Assembly (NCBI RefSeq): GCF_000144625.1 | Contig: NC_014376.1 | Span: 558,001 to 622,000 of the forward strand | Source: [Clostridium] saccharolyticum WM1 | Lineage (GTDB): Bacteria > Bacillota > Clostridia > Lachnospirales > Lachnospiraceae | Length of the DNA: 64,000 nucleotides | Direction of reading: 5' to 3' | Part shown: positions 41,677-49,262 of the stretch, piece after piece | Position numbering within the stretch: the stretch's first letter is position 1 | How the letters are laid out: the number at the start of each line of letters is the position of its first letter | Program-made: the position numbers and the translations under genes | Notes under the pieces: model-generated | Told to the model about the DNA's origin: nothing | Databases searched by the model: none | Seen by the model: only the letters and a program-made list of their open reading frames with translations

Positions 41677-42522
41677 TTACCATGTGATAATTTCGTCAAG
41701 AAGCTGCTGTTGTTCCTGGCTGGAACGGGTAAGATAGATTCTTGTAGTCTCAATGCTTTCATGCCCCATTAAATCGGCTAAAAGAGAGATATCATTAAAA
41801 CAGGCTAAAAAGTTTTTTGCAAAACGGTGACGGAAGGAATGGGGGTAAACCGTGTCAGGATCGATCCCATACCGCTTCGCCAGATGCTTTAGCTGAGAAT
41901 TAATGCCTCTGGGAGTGATCAGACGTCCGTCTTTATTTAGAAAGAGAAAGCCGCTTCGCTTGTCCTTATCATGGCACCATTCCAGGGCTTCCTGGCATAA
42001 AGAATCCGGAAAATAAATGCGTCGCACCTTTCCGCCTTTGGAATAGAGGTCCAGATACCCCAGGTTTAAATGTTCCACCTTGATCTGCACCAGCACACTG
42101 ACCCTTGCGCCGGTCGCTGCCAGAAATCGGACGATAAAATACCAGAAGTAATTTTTTTCTTCTTTTAACTTTCCTTTTAATAGCTCATAGTCTTCATTTG
42201 AAATAACGGAGTCCATAAAGGTTTTTTGCTGGACTTTCACGGAAGGCAAATGGTATGAGGCAATGAATGTGTATTCTTCTCCGCTGGTTTCGGTCAGAAA
42301 CCGTGAATAATGGTTCATGGCATGGATCCGCTGATTGACGGTTGCCGGACGATAGTGGCTGATTAAGTAGTTCTTGTACCGCTGGAGGCTTTCCGGTGTA
42401 ATTTCCTTATTCAGGCTGAAAAAAAGGCGGACACTGCCCTCGTAGGCGGTAATCGTATTGTTAGACAAATTCTTTTTCTTCAGAAATTTCTTATAATCAT
42501 TAAGTAATTCTTCATTTTCCAT
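41677..42522 (-). CDS. tyrosine recombinase/integrase 2
   Basis: 281 aa, XerC/D-like. N-terminal core-binding domain (SLQRYKNYLISHYRPATVNQRI), then the catalytic residues Arg (ATGARVSVLVQ), Lys (KGGKVRR), HxxR (HSFRHRFAKNF), His (LMGHESIETT) and nucleophile Tyr (RIYL). The acidic residue normal after ARVS (SEL) is Val here. Closely related to the gene just upstream, six bases away, so a duplication. Probably acts at a local site; no other phage or ICE genes are present. Confidence 0.9.
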   Translation of the reverse strand: MENEELLNDYKKFLKKKNLSNNTITAYEGSVRLFFSLNKEITPESLQRYKNYLISHYRPATVNQRIHAMNHYSRFLTETSGEEYTFIASYHLPSVKVQQKTFMDSVISNEDYELLKGKLKEEKNYFWYFIVRFLAATGARVSVLVQIKVEHLNLGYLDLYSKGGKVRRIYFPDSLCQEALEWCHDKDKRSGFLFLNKDGRLITPRGINSQLKHLAKRYGIDPDTVYPHSFRHRFAKNFLACFNDISLLADLMGHESIETTRIYLTRSSQEQQQLLDEIITW

Positions 42523-42528
42523 AGTTTT

Positions 42529-43389
42529 CTACCAATTTACAATCTGATTTACAATCTGTTTTTGTTCTGTGCTGCTGCGGTGAAGATAGATTCTTGTGGT
42601 TTCGATGCTTTCATGCCCTAAAATATCAGAAAGCATGGATATGTCCCCGCAGTTTTCAATAAAGTTTTTTGCAAAACGGTGGCGGAAGGAATGGGGGTAA
42701 ACCACGTTGGGATCCAGGTCATAGAGAACGGTAAATTTTTTCAGCTGCCCGCGGATCCCGGCAGGCGTAATAGGATCCCCATAACGGTTTAGAAATACGT
42801 AACCGCTTACCCGGTCAATCTGGTTCAGCCATTTCAATGCATCCACACGAAGGCTTTTTGGGATGTAAATCCTTCTTATTTTATTATCCTTGGAGTAAAT
42901 ATCCATATGGCCGCATTTCACATGCTCTACCTTGATCTGTACCAGTTCACTGACACGGACGCCGGTGGCGGCCATAAAGCGTATGACAAAGTAATACAGC
43001 ATGTTTCCGGACCGTATGAGACATTTTTTTAAATATTCGTAATCTGCCTGACTGATGACGTTTTCCAGGAAGGTCTTCTGCTGGATCCGTATCATCAGCA
43101 TTTTAGAAGATGACAGCTTTAATGACTCCATATAGCAGTTGAGAGCTCTGATTCTTAAGTTAACGGTTTGGGGCTTATAATGCTCCATAAGGTAACATTT
43201 ATAAAGCATCAGGTTATCATGGCTGATCACATGATATAATCCGAGAAATTGTTTTACTGCGTATAGATACACGTGAATGGTGTTGGAGGACATGTTGTTA
43301 AATTCCAGGTAGTCATGGAAATCATCGAGGCTCTGTTCTACGGGGCTTTTATTCTCTGCTTCTGAACAAGTTACAGCGTTTGTTGTCAT
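42529..43389 (-). CDS. tyrosine recombinase/integrase 1
   Basis: 286 aa from ATG 43389 (AAGGAGGAG before it). The N-terminal 25 residues are extra, then SAM-like core-binding domain and catalytic domain with ATGVRVSELVQ (Arg and normal Glu), DNKIRR (Lys), HSFRHRFAKNF, LGHESIETT, RIYL. Paralogue of the following recombinase; paired recombinases suggest heteromeric XerC/D-like action or a phase-variation switch. Divergent from the surface-protein gene, with the promoters between them. Confidence 0.92.
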   Translation of the reverse strand: MTTNAVTCSEAENKSPVEQSLDDFHDYLEFNNMSSNTIHVYLYAVKQFLGLYHVISHDNLMLYKCYLMEHYKPQTVNLRIRALNCYMESLKLSSSKMLMIRIQQKTFLENVISQADYEYLKKCLIRSGNMLYYFVIRFMAATGVRVSELVQIKVEHVKCGHMDIYSKDNKIRRIYIPKSLRVDALKWLNQIDRVSGYVFLNRYGDPITPAGIRGQLKKFTVLYDLDPNVVYPHSFRHRFAKNFIENCGDISMLSDILGHESIETTRIYLHRSSTEQKQIVNQIVNW

Positions 43390-43434
43390 ATTATTTCTCC
43401 TCCTTGTATCATGATGCAAAAATAGTTTACCACA

Positions 43435-43463
43435 AGTATATAAGTAAAGTGCAAATAAATCAA
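43435..43463 (-). promoter_or_regulatory. sigma-A promoter for the recombinase genes
   Basis: On the minus strand TTGATT (43463-43458), 17-base spacer, TATACT (43440-43435). It is 46 bases before the recombinase-1 start. Confidence 0.7.
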
Positions 43464-43546
43464 GAAAATTTCGAAAAAATAGTAAAAAATATTGGTTAAA
43501 CACATATAAAATACCTTCTGCTTTCGATAATTTCCATTATAGGAAG

Positions 43547-43552
43547 TATAAT
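43547..43552 (+). promoter_or_regulatory. -10 element of surface-protein promoter
   Basis: TATAAT at 43547-43552, 67 bases before ATG 43619; the -35 is weak (TTTCGA near 43522). It lies between the AATTTCGAAAA copies at 43467 and 43573. Confidence 0.55.
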
Positions 43553-43572
43553 TACCTCGTAATGCAATTAGG

Positions 43573-43584
43573 AATTTCGAAAAG
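43573..43584 (+). repeat. inverted repeat AATTTCGAAAAG, right copy
   Basis: Mate of 41618-41629 (inverted). It sits between the TATAAT and the RBS of the surface-protein gene; the left copy sits at the same place before the ATPase gene. Confidence 0.55.
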
Positions 43585-43618
43585 TATTTCAAAAAGAAAA
43601 AAGGAGAGTGCATTAATT

Positions 43619-45331
43619 ATGAGAAAGCAGACAAAATTAGTTGCTGTTTTATCTACAGCAGCACTGCTTGCATTAGGCGCTTCCATGTCCTCTTTCGCAG
43701 CAACTGGCTGGCAGGAAGAAAATGGTACATGGGTGTACTATGACAAGAACGGCGACACAGTAACAGAGAAATGGGCAAAATCCGGTGATAACTGGTTCTA
43801 CCTTAACGAAGATGGCGAGATGGCTACCGATGCTCTTGTTGAGTACAATGACAATTACTACTATGTTGATGAGAACGGTTCCATGGTAGCTAATAAGTGG
43901 GTTTCCATTGAAAATGACAATTATGATGGCGATGATGATAATGAGCCGGTAAATCACTGGTACTATTTCGGAGCTAATGGTAAGGCTTATAAGAGCTCCA
44001 GCAGCAGCAACACAGCTTCTTTTAAGACAATTAACGGCAAGAAATATATCTTTGATGATGAAGCTAAGATGTTATATGGCTGGATTAATGAGTCTGGACA
44101 GAGAGAAACTGGTGATGATGCTTGGAGAACAGATAATAGCTTATATTACTGTGGCGATGAGAACGATGGTGCTCAGGCAAATGGATGGGTATTCCTTCAC
44201 ATCACTGATAATCAGTGGGAATCCACTGAGGACATAGGCGTTTCTAGCAAAAATACTTTTGATGATGAAGAACAGGATCGTTGGTTCTACTTCAAGGGTA
44301 ATGGTAAGAAAATGGTTGACAAAAAAGGTGAGACCATTAATGGCAAAAAGTACAGCTTTGATGAAGATGGCCGTATGAATGCTGAGTGGGTTAACTGGGA
44401 TGCAACTCCAACAACAGCTACTGCAACACAGGGCACTGCTGCATACACGAAAGGTTTCAGATATTATGGAAGTCCAGAAGATGGCGCAAGAGTAACCAAA
44501 GGTTGGTTCCAGGTAGTGCCGGATTCATACTTAAGTGAAGACGACTATAATGACGATTCTGAGAACTGGTACTATTCTGACAAAGATGGTAAATTAGTTG
44601 CTGGTGAAATGAAGACAATCAACGGCAAGAAGTATGCTTTTAATAACAGCGGCGTTATGCTTGATGGATTTAGATTCATTAAACTTGCTTCTGATAATAA
44701 AACTATTTCCGCTATTGCAAATAAGGATACTAAAGACGAACCTACAGTTAAGTTAGTATCTGATAGTGACTACAAGTTTGATACAACCGACGGCTTTAAG
44801 AAGCATGCTTCTTCTTGGGAAGCTTCTGACTACAAGCTTTATTACTTCGGATCTGGCGATGACGGTTCTATGAAGATCAATAAGCAGAATGTAGACATCG
44901 ATGGCGATTCTCACAGCTTCTTATTCAACAAGTCCGGAAGCTTCAAGGGTGCTGGTAAGACTGGTATCGACAATAAGAAATATTATCAGTCTGGTATGTT
45001 AATGGCAGCCGACAAAGATGACAAGTATGCTGTTGTTAAAGTTAACAAGACTGGTTCAAATGTTAACTATGTTCAGATCATGACAACTGATGAGTTCTTA
45101 AAAGACATGGAAGATAACTTTAATGTAGTATCTGTTGTAACAGATACTAACAAGTATTCTGAAGAATATACTATTCCGGCTGCAGTAACAGACAGTGCTA
45201 CTGTTGAATACAGAGTAGTTAATACTTCTGGTACTGTTCAGAAGAGCAAGAGCAAAGCCAAAGATGGTAATGATCGTTGCTATGAAGTAGCAAGCAATGG
45301 TAACATCGTAAGAGTTTTCGTAGAAAACTAA
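43619..45331 (+). CDS. secreted cell-wall-binding repeat protein
   Basis: 570 aa. Signal peptide (LVAVLSTAALLALGASMSSFA, cleavage after SFA near residue 27). Residues 28-375 are choline/glucan-binding-type repeats rich in Trp, Tyr and Gly-Lys/Asp turns (GWQEENGTWVYYDKNGD, WFYLNEDGEMATDAL, TINGKKYIFDDEAKML). The C-terminal third is Lys/Asp-rich with no known catalytic domain. Codons are biased to A/T-ending, translation-efficient ones (GCT, GGT, AAG), which suggests high expression. AAGGAG is well placed before ATG 43619. It may bind phosphocholine or another wall decoration; a LicD-like transferase is in the same window. Confidence 0.85.
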   Translation: MRKQTKLVAVLSTAALLALGASMSSFAATGWQEENGTWVYYDKNGDTVTEKWAKSGDNWFYLNEDGEMATDALVEYNDNYYYVDENGSMVANKWVSIENDNYDGDDDNEPVNHWYYFGANGKAYKSSSSSNTASFKTINGKKYIFDDEAKMLYGWINESGQRETGDDAWRTDNSLYYCGDENDGAQANGWVFLHITDNQWESTEDIGVSSKNTFDDEEQDRWFYFKGNGKKMVDKKGETINGKKYSFDEDGRMNAEWVNWDATPTTATATQGTAAYTKGFRYYGSPEDGARVTKGWFQVVPDSYLSEDDYNDDSENWYYSDKDGKLVAGEMKTINGKKYAFNNSGVMLDGFRFIKLASDNKTISAIANKDTKDEPTVKLVSDSDYKFDTTDGFKKHASSWEASDYKLYYFGSGDDGSMKINKQNVDIDGDSHSFLFNKSGSFKGAGKTGIDNKKYYQSGMLMAADKDDKYAVVKVNKTGSNVNYVQIMTTDEFLKDMEDNFNVVSVVTDTNKYSEEYTIPAAVTDSATVEYRVVNTSGTVQKSKSKAKDGNDRCYEVASNGNIVRVFVEN

Positions 45332-45355
45332 TAAATTAGACTTATGCTAATATAC

Positions 45356-45385
45356 GGAGCGGGATTATTATTAATCCCGCTCCAT
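45356..45385 (+). terminator. intrinsic terminator of surface-protein gene
   Basis: GGAGCGGGATTA (45356-45367), loop TTAT, TAATCCCGCTCC (45372-45383), then ATTATT. A perfect 12-bp stem. Similar hairpins recur at 46155, 48481 and 48555. Confidence 0.85.
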
Positions 45386-45399
45386 TATTGTATGGCGGT

Positions 45400-46131
45400 C
45401 TTTTAATAAACCACCTGCTATGCAGGTGTGACCACAGTCGGCTTCAACTTCAAGTAAAAAACCTCCAGTGATATAATAAGTGTGGGTTCGCAACCGCACA
45501 AATTAATCAAAGGAGGTTATCCAAATGGATATGAATAGTTTATCACATTCGAAATGGGAATGTAAGTACCATATTGTATTTGCGCCAAAATACCGAAGAA
45601 AAGTAGTATACGGAGAATTAAAACAAGATATTGCAAATATTTTGAGTATGCTGTGTAAGAGAAAAGGTGTAGAAATAATAGAAGCAGAAATATGTCCAGA
45701 TCATGTGCATATGTAAGTGAGAATACCACCGAATATTAGTGTTTCAAGCTTTATGGGGTATCTAAAAGGAAAAAGTACGCTAATGATTTTCGAACGACAT
45801 GCAAATTTAAAAAACAAGTATGGAAACAGACATTTTTGGTGTCGTGGATATTATGTTGATACAGTAGGGAAGAATGCAAAGAAAATACAAGAGTATATTC
45901 AAAATCAATTAAAAGAGGATTTAGAATATGATCAAATGACATTAAAAGAATATATAGACCCGTTCACGGGTGAGCCGGTAAAACAAAACAAGAAATAGTG
46001 AGCCCTTAAGGGCTCTGTAGAAAAAAGTTTGTGCGGCTGTAGAACTTTTTCGATGAGCCTTTAGGCTCCAATGTCGGTAATAACCCCTTATAGGGGTAGA
46101 GCAAGCCACCGGCTAAGCCGGTGGTCTTGAC
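45400..46131 (+). mobile_element. IS200/IS605-type element (IS200-like, tnpA only)
   Basis: Ends marked by short subterminal hairpins rather than inverted repeats: left CACCTGC/GCAGGTG (45412-45428), right CCACCGGC/GCCGGTGG (46106-46124), the usual Y1-transposon layout; exact ends are approximate. The leader has TATAAT (45472-45477), a GTGGGTT/AACCGCAC hairpin, then AGGAGG. Past the transposase are hairpins GAGCCCTTAAGGGCTC (46001-46016), GAGCCTTTAGGCTC (46055-46068) and CCCCTTATAGGGG. It sits right behind the terminator of the surface-protein gene. Confidence 0.85.
45525..45998 (+). pseudogene. tnpA: IS200 TnpA transposase with nonsense mutation
   Basis: Y1 HUH single-strand transposase of about 157 codons, interrupted in frame by TAA at 45714-45716 exactly after the HUH motif (PDHVHM). 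The next codons VRIPPNISVSSF continue in the same frame with the catalytic Tyr region HFWCRGYYVDTVG. In intact members the position is Leu, so a single T-to-A type change (TTA to TAA) explains it. The element is probably unable to move unless helped in trans. Confidence 0.85.
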
Positions 46132-46854
46132 TTATGGATTCAATTTCAATGTTCGGAGTGGAATTTATTTGAATTCTACCTCATTCATGCATTTGTAACT
46201 GTTTTGTTAACTATGATAATATACTGAAAAATGTCTCTCTGGCTGTTTTTAAAATTGAAGAGGGTCAAATTTACATCTACTTATCCTCTGGCTGGGATAA
46301 TTATTGATTGTACAGCTTTGGGATATATTTAGGCTAAGGAGGCTTAACAGACATAATCCCTTTCTTTTTAAGAAATCAGTATAAGCCTGGAAGCGTGAAT
46401 ATCCCAACTGCATAAAACTCACCCAGAATACTATGGGGCCAGTATGAGGATTGCACTTACGAATATCCAGAATTGCTTGATATCCTCAGAGGAATGTTGA
46501 TTGGGAGGGTGAAGAGCTTGCCTGTACCACTCAGAGACCCAATTGAACAGTCTCAATTGGTTTTGGACTTGATGACAGCCTTAAAGACCCCGTATTTTGG
46601 GCATATTTAAAAGTATAGACGATGCATCATATCCTGTGTATACTGACCTTGTGGAAATATCTCTTTCAGTTTGTTCTTTTGGGACCGCGATTAGTATATA
46701 ACACAGAAATGGTATTTCTGTTTTTTGATTATTCAGTTGTACTCTTGTATTGTAATCCTACAATCCTAGGAGAATCCTAGGATAATACTATCTTGCAGAT
46801 ACAAGAATTAAATGATATACTAAAAAAAGAATTAATTTGAAAGGGAGAATAAGG
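46132..46854 (+). other. gene-free region with decayed sequence
   Basis: About 720 bases. A terminator-like hairpin at 46155-46181 (GTGGAATT...GAATTCTAC) resembles those at 45356 and 48481. On the minus strand about 46340-46500 reads as degenerate protein (VFWVSFMQLGYSRFQAYTDF) with stops either side; it looks like an eroded coding remnant that I cannot assign. The right end has the AATCCTAGGA repeats (46754-46782). Confidence 0.4.
46754..46782 (+). repeat. repeated TCCTAGGA palindromes before the polymerase/ligase gene
   Basis: AATCCTA at 46754, then AATCCTAGGA at 46762-46771 and 46773-46782, two palindromic boxes one helical turn apart, about 75 bases before the start codon. A likely regulator-binding site. 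Confidence 0.5.
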
Positions 46855-48399
46855 ATGGAGAAACAAGAAGGAAAAAGCCCTTTTTTATCATTGGTTATTA
46901 GTATATATGTCTTATTAATAGGTGTTGGGATTCCTATTGTTGTTAGGGATAGGTATTTTGATATACTTATAGTTAAGTATTACTTTTATTGTGCTTGTAC
47001 GATATTGATGACAATATTGGTAGCGGGGCATTTTATCGTGACGGGTGCGAGGCAGAGAATATTCAATATTAAAAGTTTTTTTTTGAATAGTCTAAAAAGT
47101 TGTACTATCGCGGATTATGCTGTATTAATATATCTATTGGTTGCTATTATATCGACTTTTTCATCAGACTATCTATATGAGTCATTCTGGGGTAACGAGG
47201 GAAGATATACAGGCCTATTTTTAACAATATGGTATGTGATTAGTTATTTTTGTGTAAGCAGATATTGGAAGTTTAAAAATTGGTATATTGATGTTATTCT
47301 AGCGGCAGGAATGCTTGTTTGTCTGTTTGGGATTACCGATTATTTTAAATTAGACATTTTTCATTTTAAAATTGCTATGATTGAAGAACAGAGGTCAATT
47401 TTTACATCAACGATTGGAAACATTAATACCTATACCGCATATGTTGGGATACTGGTAGCTATTTCCACAGTATTGTTTGCGACAGATAGAAAAATTAAAA
47501 ACATGATGTGGCACTATTTCTGTATGGTGATCAGTTTTTTTGCAATTATTATGGGAGTGAGTGACAATGCATATCTTTCTCTAGGTGTATTATTTGGATT
47601 TTTACCATTATATTTATTTAAAAATGTAAAAGGTATTCAAAGATATATCATTATATTAGCAACTTTCTTTTCAGTAATTCAATGCATTGATTGGATAAAT
47701 AATTATTTTGGAGAAAGTGTTCTTGGAATCCAAAGCGCATTTGATGTGTTTATAAGATTTCGTGGATTATTATATTTAGTAATGTTATTATGGGGAATTG
47801 CCATATTATCTCATATAATTGCATATAAGAGCAAACTTGATTCTGATAAGCTTGGAAAAATATTCAGATACCTTTGGATTGCAATTCTTTTACTTATTAT
47901 ATTGTCAGTATTATATGTACTTTATGATTGCAATGTATCTGGCAATGCGAATAGATATGGAAATTTAAGCTCATATTTTCTCTTTAATGATGATTGGGGA
48001 ACTAGCAGAGGATATATCTGGAGAAAAGGTATGGAATGTTATCAGAGTTTGCCTTTGTGGAAAAAAATCGTCGGATTTGGGCCTGAAACTTTTGGAATTT
48101 TAGTAATGCAAAAAACTGTAAATAATCCATATAACCAATTGTATGATAGTGCACACAACGAATATCTTCATTTGCTAACTACGGTTGGATTCGCGGGATT
48201 GACAGCTTATTTTGTTTTTATATTTGGATATATAAGGAGATGCCTTCATTATATAAATAGAACACCGTATATTGTGGCTATTATGTTTGGTGTTATTTGT
48301 TATAGTGTTCAAGCGTTTGTAAATCTCAACCTTCCGATTGTTACGCCTATATTCTGGCTTCTGTTAGGTATGGGAGCTGTAAAATCAATGGAAGAGTAA
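46855..48399 (+). CDS. O-antigen polymerase/ligase-like membrane protein
   Basis: 514 aa with about eleven transmembrane segments and a large outside loop at about 355-435 that ends in VGFGPETFG and SAHNEYLHLLTTVGFAGL, the Wzy/WaaL superfamily signature. It would join or polymerise lipid-linked glycan repeats on the outer face of the membrane. I start at ATG 46855 (AAGGGAGAATAAGG before it), though TTG 46837 is possible. First gene of the polysaccharide locus. A truncated copy follows at 48600. Confidence 0.85.
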   Translation: MEKQEGKSPFLSLVISIYVLLIGVGIPIVVRDRYFDILIVKYYFYCACTILMTILVAGHFIVTGARQRIFNIKSFFLNSLKSCTIADYAVLIYLLVAIISTFSSDYLYESFWGNEGRYTGLFLTIWYVISYFCVSRYWKFKNWYIDVILAAGMLVCLFGITDYFKLDIFHFKIAMIEEQRSIFTSTIGNINTYTAYVGILVAISTVLFATDRKIKNMMWHYFCMVISFFAIIMGVSDNAYLSLGVLFGFLPLYLFKNVKGIQRYIIILATFFSVIQCIDWINNYFGESVLGIQSAFDVFIRFRGLLYLVMLLWGIAILSHIIAYKSKLDSDKLGKIFRYLWIAILLLIILSVLYVLYDCNVSGNANRYGNLSSYFLFNDDWGTSRGYIWRKGMECYQSLPLWKKIVGFGPETFGILVMQKTVNNPYNQLYDSAHNEYLHLLTTVGFAGLTAYFVFIFGYIRRCLHYINRTPYIVAIMFGVICYSVQAFVNLNLPIVTPIFWLLLGMGAVKSMEE

Positions 48400-48457
48400 T
48401 GGTGAGATAAAAATAAAAACTTAAGATTCTGATGATTATAACTTTTGGGAGTTTTTT

Positions 48458-48602
48458 GGCTCTTTGTCAACAGTTGGGGTGAGATTCATCTGAATCTCGC
48501 TCCGCTCTTGCATTTAGAGCTTATTTATTAAGGCTCTTTGTCAATAGTTGGGGTGGGATTCGTTTGAATCTCGCTCCATTCTTTGCTTAGAGCTATTTTT
48601 TT
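48458..48602 (+). repeat. 74-bp tandem duplication with terminator hairpins
   Basis: GGCTCTTTGTCAA starts at 48458 and again at 48532. Each unit holds a hairpin (GAGATTC-ATCT-GAATCTC at 48481-48498; GGGATTC-GTTT-GAATCTC at 48555-48572) followed by GCTCC and a T-rich stretch. Probably a duplicated terminator region, and perhaps the scar of gene loss between the intact ligase gene and its truncated copy. Confidence 0.75.
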
Positions 48603-49019
48603 AATGATGAATGGGGTACCCACATAGGTTATATATGGAGAAATGCTATGGTATGTTTTTCTGGATTTCCACTGTGGAAAAAGTTGGTAGGATTTGGTCA
48701 GGAAACATTTGGAATTTTATTGATGCATCAAACAAAGGGCAATATTTATAACGAGATATTTGATAGCGCACATAATGAATATTCGCAATATCTGCTTACT
48801 ATTGGAATTGCTGGTCTTATTTCCTATGTAGCATTTATATTGGCTTGCATAAAAAATTGTATTAGACATAAAGTTGAAAATCCGCTTATGATAGCTTAAG
48901 CCTTTGGTATAATTTGTTATAGTGTTCAAGCATTTGTAAATTTTAACTTTCCTATAGTTACACCAATTTTCTGGTTGTTATTGGGAAAGGGAAGTGCAAA
49001 ATCTATAGAAGAATTATAA
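48600..49019 (+). pseudogene. truncated second copy of O-antigen polymerase/ligase-like gene
   Basis: In one frame, 48600-49019 encodes FNDEWGTHIGYIW, then PLWKKLVGFGQETFG, SAHNEYSQYLLTIGIAGL and, after an in-frame TAA (48897-48899), FGIICYSVQAFVNFNFPIVT and SIEEL. Each block matches the C-terminal quarter of the intact protein encoded at 46855-48399. The N-terminal three quarters are absent. It is a decayed paralogue, not a real gene. Confidence 0.85.
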
Positions 49020-49158
49020 TATTAATGGAAAGGAAGCTTTTGGCAGCCTCTCCATTGCTAATATTAATGAAGCAAGTCATTAAGTAAATATTAAGTAATA
49101 TATGAAAATATTAGAAAAAATGTAAAGAAATATTATTATCTTATAATAGCCGAAGGAG

Positions 49159-49187
49159 TTGCGGTATTTTATTCAAGATGCTATACT
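49159..49187 (+). promoter_or_regulatory. probable promoter of the export operon
   Basis: TTGCGG (49159-49164), 17-base spacer, TATACT (49182-49187), 76 bases before the sugar transferase gene. The bases before it (49021-49070) hold an ATATTAATGGA/TCCATTGCTAATAT hairpin. Confidence 0.55.
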
Positions 49188-49262
49188 ATGGAAGTATACT
49201 TGAATATTTCTATAAAACATAAAATGTAAAATGCATATTTTATAAATAGGGAGTAGGTTATA

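Noticed and set aside
40383..43389. Prophage or integrative element carrying the two integrases
   Set aside because: No phage structural, replication or conjugation genes, no tRNA and no clear att repeats beside them.
43435..43584. A simple small invertible promoter between the two TTTCGAAA copies at 43469 and 43575
   Set aside because: Outside the palindromic core these two copies agree better as direct than as inverted repeats; the inverted mate is at 41618.
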